Part shown: positions 1 through 5,906 of the stretch, piece after piece
How the letters are laid out: each line of letters starts with the position of its first letter
Numbering within the stretch: the stretch's first letter is position 1
Assembly (NCBI GenBank): GCA_002422285.1
Contig: DIUF01000112.1
Location: 7,432-13,337, forward strand
DNA: 5,906 nt
Reading direction: 5' to 3'
From: Flavobacteriales bacterium UBA6165
GTDB lineage: Bacteria; Bacteroidota; Bacteroidia; Flavobacteriales_D; Crocinitomicaceae
Program-made: the position numbers and the translations under genes
The notes under the pieces: generated by a model
Told to the model about the DNA's origin: nothing
The model's input: the letters and a program-made list of their open reading frames with translations, nothing else
The model's database searches: none

Positions 1-229
1 CAATCCATTGATTGCGATTCACAGATTTTATTGAATAAGAAAACTGAATTGCAGCGACTTTCGATTTGATACCATCGTCCAAATTACTTGCTTTTACTTT
101 TTCCTGAAAACCGCGAAATTCAAGGATTAGGTCATTCAACTCCTCGTCAGATAAGTTTCCATCACGCAATATTCTATCACATTCATTGGCAACAAAAGTC
201 AAATATTGTATGCAGGTGGTGATGTCCAT
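1..229 (-). CDS. Hypothetical protein, N-terminal part (runs off the left edge)
   Basis: The frame is open from an ATG at 227-229 to the window edge and gives 76 residues beginning MDITTCIQYLTFVANECDRI; the C-terminus is missing. I do not recognise the family. The visible part is soluble-looking, rich in charged residues and probably helical (NLSDEELNDLILEFRGFQEK, then VKASNLDDGIKSKVAAIQ), with no signal peptide or membrane segment, so a cytoplasmic location is inferred. The start is preceded by an A-rich leader (TTTACGAAA) and no Shine-Dalgarno sequence, which is normal in Bacteroidota. It begins 22 bp after the stop of the small membrane protein gene on the same strand, so co-transcription is likely. 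That this is a coding gene is fairly secure; its function is unknown. Confidence 0.66.
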   Translation of the reverse strand, partial: MDITTCIQYLTFVANECDRILRDGNLSDEELNDLILEFRGFQEKVKASNLDDGIKSKVAAIQFSYSIKSVNRNQWI

Positions 230-251
230 TTTCGTAAATTATATCTTAATA

Positions 252-605
252 CTACCTTAAATCCTTATAATAAAATGCCATTAAGATGAGATGAATGGAA
301 AAAATTATTGGATAAATGATTATTTCCCACAATTCAAGCTGAATCTGCGAAAATAGAATCGGCGTCGCTATCATACTAAGAATAAGCAATACAACAGTCG
401 TTTTTGCAATTCTTTTGTTGATGTAGGTAATAAATAGGTTTCCGAAAAATCCACATGCCGACATTAGCCCTAATAAAAATGCATAAACATCATTATTGCT
501 TAGCGCAGCCATAATCGCATATCCACTGACGAATAATAGGGGTGCGCACAACATGAAAGTGAGCACATTGAAAAAGAAAAAGGCGTATGTTTTATGGATG
601 CTCAT
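252..605 (-). CDS. Small four-helix integral membrane protein of unknown function
   Basis: This 117-residue protein begins MSIHKTYAFFFFNVLTFMLC and ends AFYYKDLR. Four hydrophobic segments are visible, at about residues 8-32, 40-61, 67-85 and 90-111, separated by short polar or charged loops (SNND, NKRIAK, QIQLE), so it should sit in the inner membrane. I see no catalytic motif and cannot name a family. The frame stays open upstream to about position 767, but that extension overlaps the end of the helicase gene in another frame, is highly basic, and looks like read-through of helicase sequence. The ATG at 603-605 gives a compact protein starting right before the first membrane segment. A purine-rich stretch (GAGGGGAG) lies about 10 bases before it. 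It starts 31 bp after the helicase stop and is followed 22 bp later by the hypothetical gene. Confidence 0.75.
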   Translation of the reverse strand: MSIHKTYAFFFFNVLTFMLCAPLLFVSGYAIMAALSNNDVYAFLLGLMSACGFFGNLFITYINKRIAKTTVVLLILSMIATPILFSQIQLELWEIIIYPIIFSIHLILMAFYYKDLR

Positions 606-636
606 AACCCCATTACTCCCCTCAATTTCCAATGGC

Positions 637-1884
637 TTAAGCCCGTGGTTTTGGTTTCTGTTTTTTCTTAAAAAACTTCTTCTTCCCTCCACCTCCTGAG
701 CGCACTTCAAATTTCGGACTTTCACCCAATTCTTCTGGACAATTTTCTTTATCAAAAACGCGTTCAATCAATTTCTCGATGCGGTCCATGCGCTGCATAT
801 CCTTGGGATTCACCAATGTAATGGCTTCTCCCTTGGTGTTGGCGCGTGCCGTTCGACCAATGCGGTGCACATAATCTTCTGCATCGTGGGGCACATCGTA
901 GTTGATGACCAAGTTGATGTCTTTGATGTCAATGCCGCGACTCAACACATCGGTAGCTACCAAAATGCGTGTGTTTTTCGAACGAAACGACGACAAAACT
1001 TCCTCGCGCTGCGTTTGATCCAAATTCGACGAAATGCCTTTTGCAGGAATTTTACTCTGTCTCAATTCGCGGATAATTTCATTCACCTTCTCTTTGGCAG
1101 AGGTGAAAATGATGATGCTCGAATAATGCTCGCGTTCTTTGAGCAACAAGGGAATCAACTTCGGTTTTTGGTTGTCGAAAGTCATGAAAATGCGCTGTGT
1201 AACGCCTTCTGCTGGCTTCGAAATTGAAAGTGTAATTTCAGCGGGTTCATGCAATAGATTTTTCGCCAAAGTTCTAATGGAATTGGGCATCGTGGCACTG
1301 AACAACAAGTTCTGGCGTTTGGCAGGTAAAAAGGAAATGATTTGGTTGATATCATCACTAAAACCCATGTCGAGCATGCGATCGGCCTCATCCATCACCA
1401 AGTGTTTTACATGAGAAAAATTCACCTTACCCATTCTCAAATGTGACAACAATTTTCCTGGAGTGGCCACAATGATATCACAGCCTTCATTCAATGCATC
1501 GGCTTGTTTGTTCCACAATTTGGCATCGCCGCCACCACCATAAATGGCCATTGAATTTACCGAAATAAAATACGATAAACCTTGAATTTGTTGTTCAATC
1601 TGCACGGCCAATTCACGGGTTGGAACCAAAATCAAAGTATCTACAAAATTATCTTGCTTGCCCACCAATTTATTCAAAATCGGCAAAACAAATGCTGCTG
1701 TTTTTCCTGTACCTGTTTGCGCACAACCAATCAAATCGCGGTTTTCCATGATGATTGGAATGGCTTGTTCTTGAATTGGTGTGGCGTGTGTGAATCCCAT
1801 CCAATTGATGGCTTCGAGTAGTGAGTCGTTGAGCCCGAACGAATTGAAGTGTTTTTTCGGGGTTTCTATTTCATTTTCAGTCAT
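637..1884 (-). CDS. DEAD-box ATP-dependent RNA helicase, RhlE-like
   Basis: This 415-residue cytoplasmic enzyme uses ATP to unwind or remodel RNA duplexes; the family acts in ribosome assembly, mRNA decay and cold adaptation. All core motifs are present: Q-motif (F13, FTHATPIQ 31-38), I (AQTGTGKT 55-62), Ia (PTRELA 88-93), GG (116-119), Ib (TPGK 141-144, usually TPGR), II (DEAD 165-168), III (SAT 196-198), IV (IIIFTSAK), V (ATDVLSRGIDI 310-320) and VI (HRIGRTAR 340-347). After the second RecA lobe comes a short tail ending in a glycine run and a lysine-rich end (GGGGKKKFFKKKQKPKPRA), probably an RNA-binding extension. The ATG at 1882-1884 (MTENEIETPK) is preferred; an upstream in-frame ATG at 1920 would add 12 residues and overlap the receptor gene. 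The compact length and AQTGTGKTAAF context fit RhlE, but the exact paralogue cannot be fixed, so no symbol is given. Confidence 0.95.
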   Translation of the reverse strand: MTENEIETPKKHFNSFGLNDSLLEAINWMGFTHATPIQEQAIPIIMENRDLIGCAQTGTGKTAAFVLPILNKLVGKQDNFVDTLILVPTRELAVQIEQQIQGLSYFISVNSMAIYGGGGDAKLWNKQADALNEGCDIIVATPGKLLSHLRMGKVNFSHVKHLVMDEADRMLDMGFSDDINQIISFLPAKRQNLLFSATMPNSIRTLAKNLLHEPAEITLSISKPAEGVTQRIFMTFDNQKPKLIPLLLKEREHYSSIIIFTSAKEKVNEIIRELRQSKIPAKGISSNLDQTQREEVLSSFRSKNTRILVATDVLSRGIDIKDINLVINYDVPHDAEDYVHRIGRTARANTKGEAITLVNPKDMQRMDRIEKLIERVFDKENCPEELGESPKFEVRSGGGGKKKFFKKKQKPKPRA

Positions 1885-1888
1885 GTGG

Positions 1889-1896
1889 CAAAGATA
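1889..1896 (-). promoter_or_regulatory. Candidate Bacteroidota -7 promoter element (TATCTTTG)
   Basis: On the minus strand this reads TATCTTTG, an exact match to the Bacteroidota -7 consensus TAnnTTTG. It lies wholly inside the 16-bp gap between the receptor stop codon and the helicase ATG. The ATG is only 4 bases downstream, so a transcript from here would start at or almost at the start codon (leaderless). No TTG-type -33 element is seen at the expected distance, so a chance match is possible. Confidence 0.35.
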
Positions 1897-1900
1897 ATGT

Positions 1901-4312
1901 TTAAAATCGCCACTGACCACTGATGATGAAATTTCTGCCCGCTGCTGTCAATCCTGAACTGTAAGGTCTGTAGCGTTGATTCGTCATGTTCTCTAAACTG
2001 CATGTGATATGAAATGCTGGCGATATTTCGTAAGACATTCTCATATTCACCGTTGTCCAAGATGGAGCATAAGGCAAACCGTTTTCATCTTTGGCATAAA
2101 TGGCTGGTTTTGCTTGTTCACTGATTGGTAAATCTGCTGCAGAAATGGCGCCATTGTGCATCACAAAAAACTCGAAGCGGAACTTGTTTTCATGATAAAC
2201 CAAGGAAACGAGTCCAAACAAGGGAGCCGCATGTCGCAAGCGAGAACGATCTCCATTGTCCATTTCTTCTTCGCCGTATTGATAATTGAGTCTTGCCTTG
2301 AAGTGTAGAGTGGGGTAAATTTGATAATCAATACCTACTTGAACACCATACACATAAGCAAAGGCTGCATTTTGAATGGCTTGCACGCGACTCATTTCCC
2401 CTTCATAAATGATGCTGTCAAGGCCATTCAAGGTGAAATCTCGGCGCACCAAGGCATTGTTTAAATATGTCCCGAAGACATTAGCGTTCCAAGTAAACTT
2501 CTTTTTTATGGTATGGGTAAGACCAAAATCCAAGTTGTATGCATATTCAGAATTCAATCCATTATTTGGCACGACAACTTTTCCTGGTTCAGAGTCGAAT
2601 ACTTTTCCGATATCATCAATGTTGGGTGCACGAAATCCAGTTGAAAAATTACTTTGAATAAGCACATTTGGCATGGCTTTATAATGAATACCAATACTAC
2701 CGTTAAGCGCCCGGGTATTTATTTGAGCGCTCGTAAAAGGCAGATTTATGAGTGTTGTGTCAAATAGTGCGTCTGCATAAATCTGGCTCATTCGAACTCC
2801 TGTATGAACTTGGAATTTTTCATTTACTTTCCATTGGTGCATGAAAAAGACCGCCGCAGATGCCCAATACGCATTAGGGTATCTCGAAGTCGTTGTGGTT
2901 TCATCCAAAGTCAAAATATTGAGGCGCGAGGCCGATGAATTGACTTGGTTGAATAGCAATTCAGCTCCATAGTCAATACGATGTTTTGAACTCAAGTTTT
3001 TGTAAAAATCAATATTTGCAGACAAAACCTGAACGGTTTCTTGTCCTATAGACCTATTGTTGTTATTGAAACGACGGCTGATTCTGCTTTCTTCAAATTT
3101 TTGGTGCGAAATACGGATCACGGTTCTGTCATACCAAGATTTTCTGGCGTTGTTGGATAGGGTTAGGCTATTCATCGACCACAATTGTGGCCCATACAAC
3201 CATTCTGCGAATCTTGGATTACCGTTACTTGTTGTTTCCAAGAGTCGATCATAGCGGTGAAAGTCGCTAGTTTGGTTGTAAATTAAGGTGTAAAGTACTT
3301 CCCAGCGTTCATTTGGCTTCCAGCGTATTTTTTGCAAAATACCAATTTGATTGAAACCCGAATTGATTTGTTTTTCTGGATCAGGATTGGTTATTTTGAC
3401 GTCACTATCATTGATTCGTTTTACGAAAAAAGGTCTTAAATAATCATCGGGTCCATGGCTTCCCATGCGCAAATCACCAAATTGATTGTAGGATACACTA
3501 GTAATCATGGCCCATTTGTCCCAACCAACGGAAATGTCAAAATGTGTTGCCAATTCATTATTGGCAGAAGAAAATCGTGTTGCTGCCGAACCGCGTGTTT
3601 TAGTTTTACCATTGAGACTAAATTCTGGGTTAATGGTTTGAAAATTCATGACCCCGCCCAATGCATCGCTTCCAAAGGCAACAGCACCTGGGCCAAAAAT
3701 AACACCCGCGGCATCTATGTTGTAAGGGTCAATAGAAATGATGTTTTGAATATTTCCTCCCCTAAAAATGGCGTTATTCATGCGCACACCATCCACAACA
3801 ATCATGAGTCGATTGGTAGAAAATCCTCGAATCATGGGGCTGCCGCCGCCTTGTTGACTTTTTTGAATATACACTTCACCCGTTGCACCAAGTAAATCGG
3901 CTGTGGTTTGTGGATTAATTATAGATACATCTTCTGCAGTAAAAATACTAACCCGTGCTGGCACGTCTTTGTTCGCGACGTCGACTCTTGGTGCGTTCAC
4001 ATAGGTTGGGGTTGTGATTAAAGAAAGCGGGGTAAGATAGACTACAAATCCTTGCTGTGTGATTCTTTCAAATGAGGTGACTTGTTCAACATAACCCATT
4101 GCGCGAATTACTATGCTATCAGATCCAGACATTTCAGAAATATCTGCCTGCCCATTGATGTTCGTAATTACTGATGCCTCAGGTTTTTTTGATAAGATTC
4201 TAGCAAATTCAACGGGATTATCATTTTCTATATCCAATAAGGTGATACGCTGTGCCAATAATTGAAACGATAATAAAAAGCACGAAAGAAAAATGGTAAT
4301 GTTTTTGAACAT
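1901..4312 (-). CDS. TonB-dependent outer-membrane receptor, heme/iron-type family
   Basis: This complete 803-residue receptor is inferred to import a ligand across the outer membrane using TonB-ExbBD energy. Residues 1-20 form a signal peptide (MFKNITIFLSCFLLSFQLLA, cleavage near A20/Q21). Residues about 22-95 form a carboxypeptidase-regulatory-like beta-sandwich, with TNINGQADI and IRAMGY as hallmarks. The plug spans about 117-228, with QQGGGSPMIRGFSTNRLMIV leading to VDGVRMNNAIFRGGN and FGPGAVAFGSDALGGVM. The rest is the beta-barrel, ending in a C-terminal aromatic residue (GQWRF). FRAP (560-563) and an NPNL-like NNGL (583-586) match the pattern of heme/hemoglobin receptors such as HmuR/HemR, but no histidine lies between them. 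The family is usually annotated as hemoglobin/transferrin/lactoferrin receptor; the ligand is not proven, and another iron chelate or a metal is possible. No SusD-like partner is adjacent, which argues against a glycan-uptake SusC role. Confidence 0.93.
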   Translation of the reverse strand: MFKNITIFLSCFLLSFQLLAQRITLLDIENDNPVEFARILSKKPEASVITNINGQADISEMSGSDSIVIRAMGYVEQVTSFERITQQGFVVYLTPLSLITTPTYVNAPRVDVANKDVPARVSIFTAEDVSIINPQTTADLLGATGEVYIQKSQQGGGSPMIRGFSTNRLMIVVDGVRMNNAIFRGGNIQNIISIDPYNIDAAGVIFGPGAVAFGSDALGGVMNFQTINPEFSLNGKTKTRGSAATRFSSANNELATHFDISVGWDKWAMITSVSYNQFGDLRMGSHGPDDYLRPFFVKRINDSDVKITNPDPEKQINSGFNQIGILQKIRWKPNERWEVLYTLIYNQTSDFHRYDRLLETTSNGNPRFAEWLYGPQLWSMNSLTLSNNARKSWYDRTVIRISHQKFEESRISRRFNNNNRSIGQETVQVLSANIDFYKNLSSKHRIDYGAELLFNQVNSSASRLNILTLDETTTTSRYPNAYWASAAVFFMHQWKVNEKFQVHTGVRMSQIYADALFDTTLINLPFTSAQINTRALNGSIGIHYKAMPNVLIQSNFSTGFRAPNIDDIGKVFDSEPGKVVVPNNGLNSEYAYNLDFGLTHTIKKKFTWNANVFGTYLNNALVRRDFTLNGLDSIIYEGEMSRVQAIQNAAFAYVYGVQVGIDYQIYPTLHFKARLNYQYGEEEMDNGDRSRLRHAAPLFGLVSLVYHENKFRFEFFVMHNGAISAADLPISEQAKPAIYAKDENGLPYAPSWTTVNMRMSYEISPAFHITCSLENMTNQRYRPYSSGLTAAGRNFIISGQWRF

Positions 4313-4337
4313 AATTGGAAGTTGTTCTTGAATCGTA

Positions 4338-4345
4338 CAAAAATC
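4338..4345 (-). promoter_or_regulatory. Weak candidate -7 element for the receptor gene
   Basis: On the minus strand this reads GATTTTTG, one mismatch from TAnnTTTG. It lies 25 bases before the receptor ATG, so a transcript would have a leader of about 20 bases. No clear -33 TTG is present, and no obvious Fur-like palindrome was found by eye. The 202-bp gap between the protease stop and the receptor start, downstream of a terminator, must hold the receptor promoter; this is only the best match seen. Confidence 0.22.
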
Positions 4346-4456
4346 ATGCCTTATTAACTAAATTTTAAGACTTACATATCAATGATTTGTATTGTTGGCA
4401 CGATACTTGTTTATGCAGTTTCAAGTGTTTTTTCATAAGCAAGGATTAGAGTTAAG

Positions 4457-4489
4457 AAAAGGGTGAGCAAAATGTTGCTCACCCTTTTT
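4457..4489 (-). terminator. Strong intrinsic terminator after the protease gene (bidirectional form)
   Basis: Arms 4457-4470 (AAAAGGGTGAGCAA) and 4475-4488 (TTGCTCACCCTTTT) are perfectly complementary over 14 bp around a 4-base loop. On the minus strand the stem ends in TTTT followed by CTTAAC; on the plus strand it ends in a five-T run. It lies 26 bp beyond the protease stop codon and about 145 bp before the receptor start, so it separates the two transcription units. No plus-strand gene approaches it, so its working direction is taken as minus. Confidence 0.9.
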
Positions 4490-4514
4490 GATTGAAATAT
4501 GTGTAATAAAAATC

Positions 4515-5906
4515 CTAAAGGACTACCAATTTCACGGTATATGAACGCACATCATCAGAGAAGGTCAAATAATACACACCTTGCGAAAATTGGGTGTATT
4601 GACTCAAATTGATTTGTGTTTGATTGCTTATCTGTGAAGCATCAATGTTGATGATTTCTTGTCCAACACCGTTGAATATGCGCAAACCAACGTTAGTGAT
4701 ATTTTCAGGGATCTTGATCACCACAGGTTCTCCAGTAGTTGCTGGATTTGGATACACGACAATGTCTGAAAAATCATGTCCGAAGTTTTCTAAACCCAAT
4801 ACCCCAGAAATCCTGATATTATCAATAACGATGTTGTTGGAGAAATCGGATGCTGTGTATTCAAATTTCAATCTCACATTTCCAGTGGTTTGATTTGCAG
4901 TTAAAAAGAATGTGGATTCATTCCAGATACTGTTGTTATTGGGCACAAAGTTCAGATGGCCAGTGCCATTGTTGATCAAATCCATACCGGTCAATGTTTG
5001 GCGTAAAGTCCAAGTCTGACCGCAATTCGTAGATACATAAATACGTAAGCGCTCTGTCATGTCAGAAATAGCACTTGCGTTCGTGGCTGCTGCATAGAAA
5101 AACGAAACATTGACATTCGAGGTATTCGATAAATCAAAGGATGGCGTGATAAATTCATCGATTTTACCTCCCAAGCGATTCTGATAGAAAAACTCGTTCG
5201 AAAATGGCAAGAAATCCGTGTGAGGCGATACGTTTCTAAGGATCATCCCTTTGCTTCCTCCAATTCCTACATTGTTTTCGATATTCCAACGAGCCTCATT
5301 GTTTTCTGGATTAAAAACCAAATATTGTGCTTGGTTTTCTACATCAAATGTTAAAGTTTGTGGTCCAACATAATCTTGATAATCTGGCCCAACGAATAAG
5401 TAATTTAATTCTGTTTTTGTATGTGTACCTTGATCATCTGTCACGGTTAATTTCACAGTTTTCCAACCTGGAGTGCTCCATGTAATTGTTGGGTTTACAG
5501 CGGTTGATGTTGGTGTATTGGATTCAGGAAATTCCCATAAATACGTCGCATTTCCTGCAATTCTCCAAGAAAAATTGGTGAATTGCAACGGTGTATTCAT
5601 GCAGACCAATTTGACATTCGCATTGAAATCTGCTATTGGATTGCATGCCAATGGAAGGTCTAAGTCGCCCAAAGTCATGTTTAAATTATTTTCGTTCCAA
5701 AGTGCATTTCGACCAGCTAATGTGCTGTTTAAGATTGTACGCATAAAATTGACTTGACCCTCAGTAAACATGTTGGAACAGTAGGAATATTCCATGTAAT
5801 TTTGCACATTATCCAATTCGTTGTCGCATGTAGTTCCATTTAAATTACATGAAGTCCATCCAATAGTGTTTGGTGTATCATCAATTCCGTCATCAGTTAG
5901 ACAGTT
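4515..5906 (-). CDS. Secreted M43-type metalloprotease with PKD, jelly-roll and type IX sorting domains, C-terminal part
   Basis: The frame is open from the right edge to a TAG at 4515-4517, giving 463 residues; the N-terminus is outside the window. Residues 1-55 are the end of an M43 (pappalysin/cytophagalysin) zinc protease domain: C2, DDGIDDTPNT, C20, C27, then the Met-turn NYMEYSYC (36-43) and FTEGQ (47-51). The HEXXHXXGXXH zinc motif is expected just upstream, off-window. Residues about 91-175 are a PKD-like domain (YLWEFPES, then WKTVKLTVTDDQG). Residues about 190-367 resemble a MAM or choice-of-anchor J jelly-roll (ITPSFDLSNTSNVNVSFFYA, LRIYVSTNCGQTW, IVIDNIRISG). Residues about 380-463 are a type IX (Por) sorting domain (VVYPNPATTGEP, GVGQEIIN, FSQGVYYLTF, YTVKLVVL). 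It should be exported by Sec, then type IX, and released or anchored at the cell surface as a degradative protease. A TTG at 5814-5816 is an internal leucine codon, not the start. Confidence 0.9.
   Translation of the reverse strand, partial: NCLTDDGIDDTPNTIGWTSCNLNGTTCDNELDNVQNYMEYSYCSNMFTEGQVNFMRTILNSTLAGRNALWNENNLNMTLGDLDLPLACNPIADFNANVKLVCMNTPLQFTNFSWRIAGNATYLWEFPESNTPTSTAVNPTITWSTPGWKTVKLTVTDDQGTHTKTELNYLFVGPDYQDYVGPQTLTFDVENQAQYLVFNPENNEARWNIENNVGIGGSKGMILRNVSPHTDFLPFSNEFFYQNRLGGKIDEFITPSFDLSNTSNVNVSFFYAAATNASAISDMTERLRIYVSTNCGQTWTLRQTLTGMDLINNGTGHLNFVPNNNSIWNESTFFLTANQTTGNVRLKFEYTASDFSNNIVIDNIRISGVLGLENFGHDFSDIVVYPNPATTGEPVVIKIPENITNVGLRIFNGVGQEIINIDASQISNQTQINLSQYTQFSQGVYYLTFSDDVRSYTVKLVVL

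Noticed and set aside
606..767. N-terminal extension of the small membrane protein to an ATG at 767 (171 residues).
   Set aside because: The extra 54 residues overlap the helicase 3' end in another frame, are basic and low in hydrophobicity, and look like a shadow of it. The ATG at 603-605 directly precedes the first membrane segment.
865..1227. Plus-strand open frame of 120 codons opposite the helicase.
   Set aside because: It covers the reverse complement of helicase motifs IV-VI; no independent signal, promoter or domain was seen. Other plus-strand frames at 496-699, 1139-1414, 1582-1821, 2409-2657, 3057-3254, 4624-4893 and 5473-5757 were rejected for the same reason.
1885..1920. Upstream ATG of the helicase at 1920, adding 12 residues.
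   Set aside because: It would overlap the last codons of the receptor gene, and the added residues are not part of the DEAD-box fold. MTENEIETPK fits family N-termini better.
3455..3895. Plus-strand open frame of 146 codons opposite the receptor gene.
   Set aside because: It lies wholly inside a well-supported receptor plug and barrel coding region, has no recognisable domain, and reads as antisense shadow.
1901..4312. SusC-type glycan transporter identity for the receptor.
   Set aside because: No SusD-like lipoprotein gene is adjacent, the length (803) is short for SusC (about 1000), and the plug and FRAP-region motifs fit the heme/iron-type family.
5814..5816. TTG as the start codon of the protease gene.
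   Set aside because: The frame is open for 30 more codons to the window edge, and those codons encode recognisable M43 sequence (DDGIDDTPNT and paired cysteines). The TTG is an internal leucine just before the Met-turn.
1..5906. A new defence, mobile or CRISPR-like system in the window.
   Set aside because: No direct repeats, transposase, integrase, recombinase, toxin-antitoxin or nuclease signature was seen. The recognised genes are ordinary chromosomal Bacteroidota genes.

Overview
The window looks like a piece of a Bacteroidota (Bacteroidetes) chromosome, probably from the Flavobacteriales side. The lineage is inferred from gene content: a secreted protease with a type IX secretion (Por) C-terminal sorting domain, a TonB-dependent receptor with an N-terminal carboxypeptidase-regulatory-like domain, AT-rich sequence, mostly absent Shine-Dalgarno sequences, and a TAnnTTTG-type -7 element. 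All five genes lie on the minus strand, so transcription runs from the right edge to the left edge.

Right part (4515-5906): the C-terminal 463 residues of a large secreted metalloprotease. The fragment starts just before the Met-turn of an M43 (pappalysin/cytophagalysin-type) catalytic domain. It continues through a PKD-like domain and a jelly-roll (MAM-like) domain, and ends in a type IX sorting domain. The catalytic zinc motif lies outside the window. A strong hairpin at 4457-4488 ends this transcript.

Middle (1901-4312): a complete 803-residue TonB-dependent outer-membrane receptor of the type usually annotated as hemoglobin/transferrin/lactoferrin or heme receptor. The stretch between its FRAP and NPNL-like motifs has no histidine, so the ligand is uncertain.

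Left part (1-1884): a complete RhlE-like DEAD-box RNA helicase starts 16 bp after the receptor stop codon. A 117-residue four-helix membrane protein follows after 31 bp. An unrecognised small cytoplasmic protein follows after a further 22 bp and runs off the left edge. The tight spacing suggests that receptor, helicase, membrane protein and hypothetical protein can be read on one transcript. A TATCTTTG element in the 16-bp gap may give the helicase its own, possibly leaderless, start.

No RNA genes, mobile elements, CRISPR arrays or long repeats were seen. Nothing here clearly amounts to an undescribed system. The items most worth checking are the unknown helicase-linked pair, the receptor's ligand, and the protease architecture.
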